Assembly: GCA_030600505.1 (NCBI GenBank)
Contig: JAUVLY010000036.1
Location: 1-7,686 of the forward strand
Length of the DNA: 7,686 bases
Source: Candidatus Falkowiibacteriota bacterium
GTDB lineage: Bacteria; Patescibacteriota; Patescibacteriia; Patescibacteriales; UBA12075
Direction: 5' to 3'
Shown here: in pieces, positions 1-4,539 of the stretch
How the letters are laid out: each line of letters starts with the position of its first letter
How positions within the stretch are numbered: position 1 is the first letter of the stretch
The notes under the pieces: model-generated
Told to the model about the DNA's origin: nothing
The model's database searches: none
Seen by the model: the letters and a program-made list of their open reading frames with translations, nothing else
Program-made: the position numbers and the translations under genes

Positions 1-987
1 AGATACCTGGATATCTCTAACGCGGACATGGAAAAGGGCGAGATGCGCTGTGAAGCAAATATCAGCGTGCAGGAAAAAGATACCTGGGAATACACTGAAC
101 ACGAAATCCGTCCGCTTAAGGACAATAAATTAAACCCCAAAATAGAAGTTAAAAATATTAACTCTTTCAAGGCAGTTGAAAAAGCAATTATCTATGAAAT
201 AAAGCGTCAGACAGAGGCAATCGAAATGGACGAAAAGCTGGTCCAGGAAACCCGGGGCTGGGATGATAAAAAAAATATTACTATCAGCCAACGGATAAAA
301 GAAACTTCGGCCGATTACCGCTATTTCCCGGAGCCGGACATCCCACCGATTAAAATTGATGCCAAGTGGCTTAAGAAAATCAAAGCTGATATTATAGAAC
401 TGCCACCACAAAAAAAAGAGCGTTTTATAGAACAGTATAATTTAAGCGAAGAATCAGCCGCTATTTTGGTTAGCGACAAATATCTGGCTGATTATACGGA
501 AAAAGTAATCTCCGAGCTTCGCGCCTGGATTGATTCTAGCGGTGATAAATGGGAGCGCCAAAAAAAGAAACTGGCGCGCGCCGCCAGTAACTGGCTAATA
601 ACTGAGCTGTTTACTCATCTTAAGAAAGATAATAAATCGATCAAAGATATTAAAATTACCCCGGAAAACTTTGCCGAATTAATTACTCTGGTTTATCAGG
701 GAAAAATAAATTCTTCGGCCGGCACTAAAATACTAGCCTACATGTATAAAAAGGGCGGCGACCCCAGCAATATTATGGAAGATATGGGCCTGGAGCAAAT
801 TGACGATGAAGCAGAGCTTGAAAAAACTATAAAAAAAGTAATTACTGATAATCCCGCGCAAGTTAAAGAATATAAAGGCGGAAAAGAGACAGTATTTAAA
901 TTTTTCATAGGACAAACTATGGCGGCCACTCAGGGAAAAGCCAACCCAAAAACAGTTACAGAATTATTAAAAAAACTACTAAAATAA
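1..987 (+). CDS. gatB: Aspartyl/glutamyl-tRNA amidotransferase subunit B, C-terminal part (5' end outside window)
   Basis: GatB is the tRNA-binding and kinase/transamidase subunit of the cytoplasmic GatCAB complex, which converts misacylated Glu-tRNA(Gln) or Asp-tRNA(Asn) to the amide using ammonia delivered from GatA. The frame is open from base 1 with 328 codons visible; the family is usually about 475-500 residues, so roughly 150 N-terminal residues are missing. The first codons already match the family core (RYLDISNADMEKGEMRCEAN), so the ATG at position 28 is internal and not the start. Further signatures are KIEVKNINSFKAVEKAI, QETRGWD and DYRYFPEPDIPP in the catalytic cradle domain. They are followed by the helical linker and the GatB/YqeY tail domain (GKINSSAGTKIL, then GQTMAATQGKANP near the end). 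The C-terminus looks complete. No terminator is visible in the 22 bases before the next promoter. The family assignment is very secure. Confidence 0.97.
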   Translation, partial: RYLDISNADMEKGEMRCEANISVQEKDTWEYTEHEIRPLKDNKLNPKIEVKNINSFKAVEKAIIYEIKRQTEAIEMDEKLVQETRGWDDKKNITISQRIKETSADYRYFPEPDIPPIKIDAKWLKKIKADIIELPPQKKERFIEQYNLSEESAAILVSDKYLADYTEKVISELRAWIDSSGDKWERQKKKLARAASNWLITELFTHLKKDNKSIKDIKITPENFAELITLVYQGKINSSAGTKILAYMYKKGGDPSNIMEDMGLEQIDDEAELEKTIKKVITDNPAQVKEYKGGKETVFKFFIGQTMAATQGKANPKTVTELLKKLLK

Positions 988-1009
988 GCAAAAAATATCA
1001 ATCTTGTAT

Positions 1010-1038
1010 TTGACATATTTATTATAATATGTTATTAT
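1010..1038 (+). promoter_or_regulatory. Sigma-70-type promoter for the 101-codon gene
   Basis: A perfect -35 hexamer TTGACA (1010-1015) lies exactly 17 bases before TATTAT (1033-1038), a 5/6 match to the -10 consensus. This predicts a start near 1045 and a leader of about 23 nt. It is one of the best promoter matches in the window and separates the small gene from gatB transcription. The surrounding A/T richness offers other -10-like strings (1023-1028, 1038-1043), but their spacing is poor. Confidence 0.7.
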
Positions 1039-1067
1039 ATAATTATTATTAAATAATTTTTAAACAC

Positions 1068-1373
1068 ATGGACGAAGGACTCAATACAACTAATAATATG
1101 GATGACAAATTGCCTCCTATTGAAAACCTTGAGATGGAAGAGAAAACCGAGGCATCAAATTTTCACGAATCAGCCATTAACAGAATCAACGACTCAATGA
1201 CTCGTGAATTCGGAGAATTGAGCGAAATTGAAAAAAGATTAATTGCGAAAACTTACCATGAAATGCAATTAATAGCACCTGACGCAAAACTTACTGAGAT
1301 TGAAAAAACAGAGCAAGTATTTAATAAAATTAAAGAAGCACTTAAAAAATATCGGGCTGAAAACGCTGTGTAA
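1068..1373 (+). CDS. Hypothetical protein, 101 aa, acidic and helical
   Basis: I do not recognise this protein. It has 101 residues, with no signal peptide, membrane segment or cysteine. The N-terminal 30 residues are acidic and probably disordered (MDEGLNTTNNMDDKLPPIEN). From about residue 32 to the end it looks like three or four charged helices (SEIEKRLIAKTYHEMQLI, then TEIEKTEQVFNKIKEALKKY). It would be cytoplasmic. The ATG at 1068 is chosen because it lies about 23 nt after the predicted transcription start; an in-frame ATG at 1098 would remove ten residues. Neither start has a clear Shine-Dalgarno. The gene sits between its own strong promoter and a textbook terminator, which makes it a monocistronic unit and argues that it is real and expressed. 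No function can be assigned from the sequence; a small regulatory or adaptor protein would be only a guess. Confidence 0.8.
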   Translation: MDEGLNTTNNMDDKLPPIENLEMEEKTEASNFHESAINRINDSMTREFGELSEIEKRLIAKTYHEMQLIAPDAKLTEIEKTEQVFNKIKEALKKYRAENAV

Positions 1374-1390
1374 TATTTCTCATTTATATC

Positions 1391-1418
1391 AAAAACCCGC
1401 GTAAACGCGGGTTTTTTT
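1391..1418 (+). terminator. Rho-independent terminator of the 101-codon gene
   Basis: A perfect hairpin pairs AAAAACCCGCG with CGCGGGTTTTT around a TAAA tetraloop at 1402-1405, and the T-run extends to 1418. It begins 18 bases after the TAA stop. The A-run on the left also gives a T-tail on the other strand, so it could stop transcription from either side. Confidence 0.9.
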
Positions 1419-1451
1419 ATTCTTAATTCTCCGTTCTCTATTCTTAATTCT
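1419..1451. repeat. 12-bp direct repeat, period 21
   Basis: ATTCTTAATTCT occurs at 1419-1430 and again at 1440-1451, separated by CCGTTCTCT. It looks like a short A/T-rich minisatellite of the type that recurs between genes in this window. It starts directly at the terminator T-run. Confidence 0.6.
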
Positions 1452-1476
1452 GATTTAATGCTATACTGTGTATAAC
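1448..1476 (+). promoter_or_regulatory. Weak promoter candidate for the 1490-1882 unit
   Basis: TTCTGA (1448-1453) and TATAAC (1471-1476) are 17 bases apart. The -10 is fair (5/6) but the -35 is poor, and competing -10-like strings lie at 1462-1467 and 1485-1490. Some promoter is expected here, because a terminator lies upstream at 1391-1418 and a new gene follows downstream. Confidence 0.3.
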
Positions 1477-1489
1477 AATTAAATTATTA

Positions 1490-1654
1490 TAGTTATCTAG
1501 GCTGCGCCAGACCTCGCGTAGCGATGGAAAAATTTTGTGCCTCAAACATTTATCAAGCTAAAACAAAAAATATTCTATTACCCAAGCGGGCATCTCACCC
1601 GCCGAAAATATATAATTCGTTTCTAATTTCCTCCCATAAGGGAGGAATTTTTTT
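1490..1654 (+). ncRNA. Possible structured leader or small RNA, family unknown
   Basis: This stretch has no credible ORF but three possible stems. The first is weak: GCT-GCG (1501-1506) with CGC-GT-AGC (1515-1522). The second, GCGGG with CCCGC around 1586-1601, has a seven-base loop. The third is the strong terminal hairpin at 1628-1647, followed by seven Ts. A compact transcript ending at a T-run fits either a free-standing small RNA or a transcription-attenuated leader of the 46-codon gene that starts 30 bases later. It does not match the conserved cores I know for tmRNA, 6S RNA, SRP RNA, RNase P RNA or the common riboswitches. The 5' end is uncertain. Confidence 0.35.
1628..1654 (+). terminator. 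Rho-independent terminator or attenuator before the 46-codon gene
   Basis: TTCCTCCC (1628-1635) pairs perfectly with GGGAGGAA (1640-1647) around an ATAA loop, and is followed by TTTTTTT (1648-1654). It lies upstream of a gene rather than after one, so it ends a small RNA or acts as an attenuator. The CCTCC in its left arm is also an anti-Shine-Dalgarno string that could pair with GGAGG at 1673-1677, which gives a possible second, mutually exclusive fold. That alternative is inference. Confidence 0.8.
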
Positions 1655-1683
1655 ACGCTCATTTTCAAAAAAGGAGGGGGCAA

Positions 1684-1824
1684 ATGGCAACAGAAGAAAA
1701 TAAGGATGAACGTGGGCCTTATGCGGCATCAAATATAAGAAGATTCTATAGCGATCAAGAGTTGCGTTCTATTAAAAAACGTCAAAATAGCATTCTGGCC
1801 ATAAAAAAAACAAAAAAACAATAG
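1684..1824 (+). CDS. Small hypothetical protein, 46 aa, basic C-terminus
   Basis: This is a short gene of 46 codons plus TAG. The start is well supported: AAGGAGGGGG (1671-1680) gives a near-perfect AGGAGG Shine-Dalgarno six bases before the ATG, the strongest in the window. The protein begins MATEENKDERGPYAASNIRR and ends in a lysine-rich tail (AIKKTKKQ). It is hydrophilic, with no membrane segment, signal peptide or cysteine pair. The acidic start and strongly basic end would suit a nucleic-acid- or ribosome-associated peptide, but that is only inference from charge. It has its own terminator at 1851-1882 and a hairpin/T-run leader upstream, so it forms an independent unit. I do not recognise a family. 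Confidence 0.65.
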   Translation: MATEENKDERGPYAASNIRRFYSDQELRSIKKRQNSILAIKKTKKQ

Positions 1825-1850
1825 CCTTTTGTGCTATTACTTCTATTTTT

Positions 1851-1882
1851 AAGGTGAGGTAATAAACCCCTCACCTTTTTTT
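1851..1882 (+). terminator. Rho-independent terminator of the 46-codon gene
   Basis: AAGGTGAGG (1851-1859) pairs with CCTCACCTT (1869-1877) around a nine-base loop, and the T-run continues to 1882. It follows the TAG stop by 26 bases. On the other strand the hairpin is not followed by a T-run, so it is a poor terminator for miaA. Confidence 0.85.
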
Positions 1883-1926
1883 ATGAAAAACATTAAATTA
1901 ATCCTACTACCATCTTGAGTTAATGA

Positions 1927-1979
1927 TTTTACATTTTGAATTGTAATTTTGATTTTTGAGATTTGATTTTTGCATTTAA
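1927..1979. repeat. Degenerate TTTTGA-type A/T repeat downstream of miaA
   Basis: The stretch is built from variants of TTTTGAATT and TTTTTGA, the same word family as the heptamer repeat inside miaA (2751-2782). It lies between the terminator at 1882 and the miaA stop codon. No gene is visible in 1883-1984. Confidence 0.5.
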
Positions 1980-1984
1980 TCAGC

Positions 1985-2992
1985 TCATAAGAAATCTTTT
2001 ACTAATTTCCTAGCCTCGGTTTTATTTTTCACCCAGTGTATTGCCCGTCCCTGCCGCTCCCAGCGCCTAAGCCAGGTCATCTGCCGCCGGCTAAACTGAT
2101 AAGTGGACCGGGCCAAATCAAAAACCATATCTTCCCGGCTAATCTCCCCTTGTAAATATAAACTTAAATATTTATATTCCAGACCAAAGTTTTCTAAACG
2201 TTTCCAGCTAACCTTGTGTTCCACATGCAAATTCTCCACTTCCCCAAGCATATCTTCTTTTTCCAACCGATCATTTATTCTTTTTAGTATCCTTTTCTTT
2301 AAAACTTCCTTCGGCCAGGTTATGCCCAGCACTAATGAATCATATTTTGCGCCCCCCCTCTCCTGGCTAGGAGAGGGGGCTGGGGGGAGAGGGGTGTCTT
2401 TCATTTGTGATTTCTCAATATACCGAATTAACCGTCTTTTATTCATCCTATCGCTAGCATTAAGCCTTAATGCAATTTTTTCATCTAATTTTAGCAATTT
2501 CTCAAACAATTTTTCTACACTCATTTTTTCTAGTTGTATACGTTGCTTTTCGTCCGGCTTACCCTGTCTTAAATCATAATTGTCCACTAAAGCCTGCGAG
2601 TACAATCCGGTCCCGCCAGCCACGATCGGTACTCTCCCTTGCTCAGTAATCTTCCTAATCGCTCTCTCAGCCTCCTTCTTCCATTTCATTAAATTAAACT
2701 CCGTATTGGGGTGAACAAGGTTTATGCAATGATATGGAATCTTTGAAATAATTTTGAATTTTGAATTTTGAATTTTGAATTTATTTGTTATTTGTAATTT
2801 GTTATTTGGATTTTTAATTATATACTCGTCTAGATCTTTCCCAGTGCCAATGTCCATATACTTATAAACCTGCCGTGAATCTGCCGAAACCACTTCCCCA
2901 TTAAATCTCCAAGCCAAATCAACCGCCAGCGCAGTCTTCCCACTGGCAGTAGTACCAACTATTACGATAATTTTCTGTTTATTACTTATCAT
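1985..2992 (-). CDS. miaA: tRNA dimethylallyltransferase (tRNA isopentenyltransferase)
   Basis: MiaA transfers the dimethylallyl group of DMAPP to N6 of A37 in tRNAs reading UNN codons, making i6A in the cytoplasm. The protein has 335 residues against about 300-315 usually. Visible motifs are the P-loop GTTASGKT (13-20), SADSRQVYKYMDIGTGK (36-52) with the catalytic aspartate D38, GGTGLY (126-131), the N-D-RR-YIE segment (178-193) and RRQMTWLRR (302-310). The excess length is explained by two repeat insertions: about residues 60-84 (LQITNKFKIQNSKFK type) and about residues 200-214 (PLPPAPSPSQERGG). Both lie between, not within, conserved blocks, so the enzyme is probably active. The start overlaps the miaB stop by four bases (ATGA), which implies translational coupling and fixes the start codon. 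Its product is the substrate of MiaB. Confidence 0.95.
   Translation of the reverse strand: MISNKQKIIVIVGTTASGKTALAVDLAWRFNGEVVSADSRQVYKYMDIGTGKDLDEYIIKNPNNKLQITNKFKIQNSKFKIISKIPYHCINLVHPNTEFNLMKWKKEAERAIRKITEQGRVPIVAGGTGLYSQALVDNYDLRQGKPDEKQRIQLEKMSVEKLFEKLLKLDEKIALRLNASDRMNKRRLIRYIEKSQMKDTPLPPAPSPSQERGGAKYDSLVLGITWPKEVLKKRILKRINDRLEKEDMLGEVENLHVEHKVSWKRLENFGLEYKYLSLYLQGEISREDMVFDLARSTYQFSRRQMTWLRRWERQGRAIHWVKNKTEARKLVKDFL
2352..2394. repeat. C/G-rich palindromic repeat inserted in frame in miaA
   Basis: An 11-bp perfect stem, CCCCCTCTCCT (2354-2364) with AGGAGAGGGGG (2369-2379), closes on a GGCT loop. A further G-rich arm follows to 2394. On the coding strand it reads TPLPPAPSPSQERGG. The base composition is very unlike the A/T-rich gene around it. 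It resembles a dispersed palindrome that yields PLPPAPSPS-type peptides in many bacterial proteins. Confidence 0.75.
2751..2815. repeat. Heptamer repeat and A/T tail inserted in frame in miaA
   Basis: Four perfect copies of ATTTTGA (2751-2778) plus ATTT are followed by a degenerate TATTTGTTATTTGTAATT-like stretch. Read from the coding strand it gives NKLQITNKFKIQNSKFKI, with a seven-residue period because three 7-bp units equal seven codons. The tail shares TATTTGTAATTTGTTATTTG-like words with the insert in miaB at 3997-4047. Confidence 0.8.
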
Positions 2993-4362
2993 ATTAATTC
3001 CCCTCTCATCCCAAATTCTCTAATTTCAATTATTTTAACATTCACAAATTGTCCTAACAAATTCCTGCTGTCTGCTGTCTGCTGTCTGCTGTCTATTCTT
3101 ACATTTTTATTCGTTCTTGTCATACCATACCAATCCCCATGCTTGTTTTTCCCCTCAATTAAAACCTCAACCGTCTTCTTTATATACTTTTTATTATTTT
3201 CCAGAGCCGTTTTCCTAAGTATTTTCATAAGCGCTTCCTCCCGGCGCTTTTTTTCCTGTTTAGGCACATCATCTACTAATTTGACGGCCGCGGTACCGGG
3301 CCTAGGGCTGTACTGGGCAATATAAGCCATATCAAACTTAACTTCTTTAAACAGTTTAGCCGTATTCACAAACTGTTCCTTTGTCTCACCCGGAAACCCG
3401 ACAATAATATCAGTAGTTATTGATAATGGCGCTGCGAAATAATTTCTTGATTTATTCGTGCGATTAATCGCACGATTAATCCGAGTATTTATTTTTCTCC
3501 TTAAATTGTTTATTAATTCAATATAATGCTCGATAGTGTATCCACGGTTCATTGCCTTAAGAACTGCATTATCTCCTGCCTGAGCCGGTAAATGCACATG
3601 TTCACACAAATGTTCACATTTAGCGATCACATCAATTAATTCATCACTCATATCTTTCGGATGGCTAGTGGCAAACCTCAGCCAAAACTCCCCAGGAATA
3701 TCATCTATTTCATTTAACAACCTGGGAAATCCAAATTTTCTGCTGTCTGCTGCCTGCTGTCTGCCGTCTATATAAGAATTCACATTTTGAGCGATCAAAG
3801 TAATTTCCCTATACCCACCTCTAACTAATCCTTTAACTTCATTAATAATTGTTTCAGCACTACGATACTTTTCTCTACCTCGGGCGTACGGGACTACACA
3901 GTATGAACAATAATTATTACAACCATTCCCAATCGGCACAAAGGCTTTAAACTTTGACGAATATTTAGCCTCTAATTCCAAATAACCACAATTATCTTGT
4001 TTGGAATTTGGTATTTGTAATTTATTTGTTATTTGATTTTTGATATTTATTATATCTCCAATTGGTATCCAAAGATCTACTTTATCTTTCAATCTCTTTT
4101 TCACATCATTTCTTTCTGACAAACACCCGGTTATAATAAGAAAACAGCTTGGATTCTCTTTTTTAATCCGCGGCACAAAGCCATAAACCCGATCCTCAGC
4201 CGATTGCCTGACCCCGCAGGTTGTTAACACCACTACATCGGCCCTGTATTTATCTTCCTCCTCTCTCATCCCCTGCTCCTCGAAATAAGCAGCTATCCGC
4301 TCCGAATCACTCTTATTCATTTGGCAGCCAATAGTTATTATATTGTAGGTATGATATTTCAT
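2989..4362 (-). CDS. miaB: tRNA-2-methylthio-N6-dimethylallyladenosine synthase (methylthiotransferase)
   Basis: MiaB is a radical-SAM enzyme with two iron-sulfur clusters that methylthiolates i6A37 of tRNA to ms2i6A, acting after MiaA. Three N-terminal cysteines sit in GCQMN (C13), TTCGVR (C49) and TGCLSE (C80). The radical-SAM CxxxCxxC is GCNNYCSYCVVPYARGRE (C148, C152, C155). Conserved SHP (233-235), HLPAQAGD (257-264), MNRGYT (271-276) and DIIVGFPGET (318-327) follow, and a TRAM RNA-binding domain fills about 393-457. RimO and MtaB are relatives, but the GCQMN start and the coupled miaA favour MiaB. Four repeat insertions are visible, near residues 106-122, 199-208, 292-311 and 424-433; all cluster and SAM motifs are intact. 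The start lies about 20 nt after a predicted promoter and has no clear Shine-Dalgarno. Confidence 0.94.
   Translation of the reverse strand: MKYHTYNIITIGCQMNKSDSERIAAYFEEQGMREEEDKYRADVVVLTTCGVRQSAEDRVYGFVPRIKKENPSCFLIITGCLSERNDVKKRLKDKVDLWIPIGDIINIKNQITNKLQIPNSKQDNCGYLELEAKYSSKFKAFVPIGNGCNNYCSYCVVPYARGREKYRSAETIINEVKGLVRGGYREITLIAQNVNSYIDGRQQAADSRKFGFPRLLNEIDDIPGEFWLRFATSHPKDMSDELIDVIAKCEHLCEHVHLPAQAGDNAVLKAMNRGYTIEHYIELINNLRRKINTRINRAINRTNKSRNYFAAPLSITTDIIVGFPGETKEQFVNTAKLFKEVKFDMAYIAQYSPRPGTAAVKLVDDVPKQEKKRREEALMKILRKTALENNKKYIKKTVEVLIEGKNKHGDWYGMTRTNKNVRIDSRQQTADSRNLLGQFVNVKIIEIREFGMRGELI
3065..3094. repeat. CTGCTGT heptamer repeat in miaB, TRAM-domain copy
   Basis: Four perfect CTGCTGT units plus CT occupy 3065-3094. 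The coding strand reads DSRQQTADSR (residues 424-433), a seven-residue period. The unit has no stop codon in any frame of the coding strand. Confidence 0.85.
3427..3489. repeat. Palindrome-containing insertion in miaB before DIIVGFPGET
   Basis: About 20 extra codons (residues 292-311, NTRINRAINRTNKSRNYFAA) lie where the family goes almost directly from the lysine/arginine-rich helix to SITTDIIVGFPGET. The DNA contains the perfect 18-bp palindrome CGTGCGATTAATCGCACG at 3457-3474, followed by another CGATTAAT. I read it as a third kind of in-frame repeat insert; its true ends are not certain. Confidence 0.6.
3740..3769. repeat. CTGCTGT heptamer repeat in miaB, radical-SAM-domain copy
   Basis: Four units, two of them altered by single T-to-C changes (CTGCTGC, CTGCCGT), plus CT. 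It encodes GRQQAADSR (residues 200-208), the same peptide phase as the copy at 3065-3094. The decay of the units suggests it is older than that copy. Confidence 0.8.
3997..4047. repeat. A/T-rich LQIPNSK-type insertion in miaB
   Basis: The stretch is made of GGAATTTGGTATTTG and TAATTTATTTGTTATTTG words and encodes NIKNQITNKLQIPNSKQ (residues 106-122). It lies between the N-terminal methylthiotransferase domain and the radical-SAM domain, a natural linker. It is related in sequence and reading phase to the insert in miaA at 2751-2815. Confidence 0.7.
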
Positions 4363-4388
4363 AAAAATTATTCATAAAATCTAAAATA

Positions 4389-4417
4389 ATAATATAACAA
4401 TTTAGCAAATTTGTCCA
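4389..4417 (-). promoter_or_regulatory. Promoter of the miaB-miaA operon
   Basis: On the minus strand TGGACA (4417-4412, 5/6 to TTGACA) is followed after exactly 17 bases by TATTAT (4394-4389). The predicted start is near 4382, giving a leader of about 20 nt before the miaB ATG. Its -35 region overlaps that of the divergent pilB promoter. Confidence 0.6.
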
Positions 4418-4431
4418 TTTTATGTTATAAT
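4402..4431 (+). promoter_or_regulatory. Promoter of pilB-pilC, extended -10 type
   Basis: TGTTATAAT (4423-4431) is a perfect extended -10 (TGn plus TATAAT). A partial -35, TTAGCA (4402-4407), lies 18 bases upstream. A start near 4438 leaves a leader of about 100 nt that includes the two-hairpin element at 4487-4538. Confidence 0.65.
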
Positions 4432-4486
4432 ATAACCAAGTTGTGCATATCTAAATAAAGGCTAAATAAATAACGTGCTAATTTAA

Positions 4487-4538
4487 ATTCGCATGTGCCG
4501 CATTCGTAGTTGCGGCTTTTTCCGCCAGGAAAAACAAC
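4487..4538 (-). repeat. Two-hairpin element, copy C (inverted relative to copies A and B)
   Basis: This 52-nt stretch matches the reverse complement of copy B (7575-7626) at 48 of 52 positions, with no gaps. Two of the four differences are a paired C/G to G/C swap within hairpin 2, which keeps its stem. It lies in the pilB leader and ends two bases before the ATG. Confidence 0.85.
4497..4534 (+). promoter_or_regulatory. pilB leader: terminator-like stem abutting a hairpin that holds the Shine-Dalgarno
   Basis: Hairpin 1 pairs GCCGCA (4497-4502) with TGCGGC (4511-4516) and is followed at once by TTTTT (4517-4521), as in an intrinsic terminator with a short stem. Hairpin 2 pairs TTTTTCC (4517-4523) with GGAAAAA (4528-4534) around GCCA. 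The AGGA Shine-Dalgarno (4527-4530), nine bases before the ATG, lies mostly in its right arm. GCGG (4512-4515) could instead pair with CCGC (4522-4525), which would break both stems. The geometry suggests control of read-through or translation; that function is inference. Confidence 0.45.
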
Positions 4539-4539
4539 T

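Noticed and set aside
28..30. ATG at 28 as the start of gatB
   Set aside because: The frame is open to base 1 and residues before this methionine match the conserved GatB core.
1490..1654. tRNA, tmRNA or 6S RNA gene
   Set aside because: There is no cloverleaf with a T-arm GGTTCGA-type motif, no tmRNA end and no long bulged stem typical of 6S RNA.
1883..1918. ATG-started frame of 11 codons right after the terminator
   Set aside because: It is too short, lacks a ribosome site and begins at the T-run of a terminator.
2103..2579. Plus-strand open frame of 158 codons opposite miaA
   Set aside because: It is antisense to a gene with clear family motifs, with no ribosome site and no recognisable protein pattern.
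4510..4539. TTG start for pilB, adding ten residues
   Set aside because: The TTG lies at the loop/stem junction of the leader hairpin, the added residues are the translation of the repeat, and ATG 4540 has an AGGA at good spacing.
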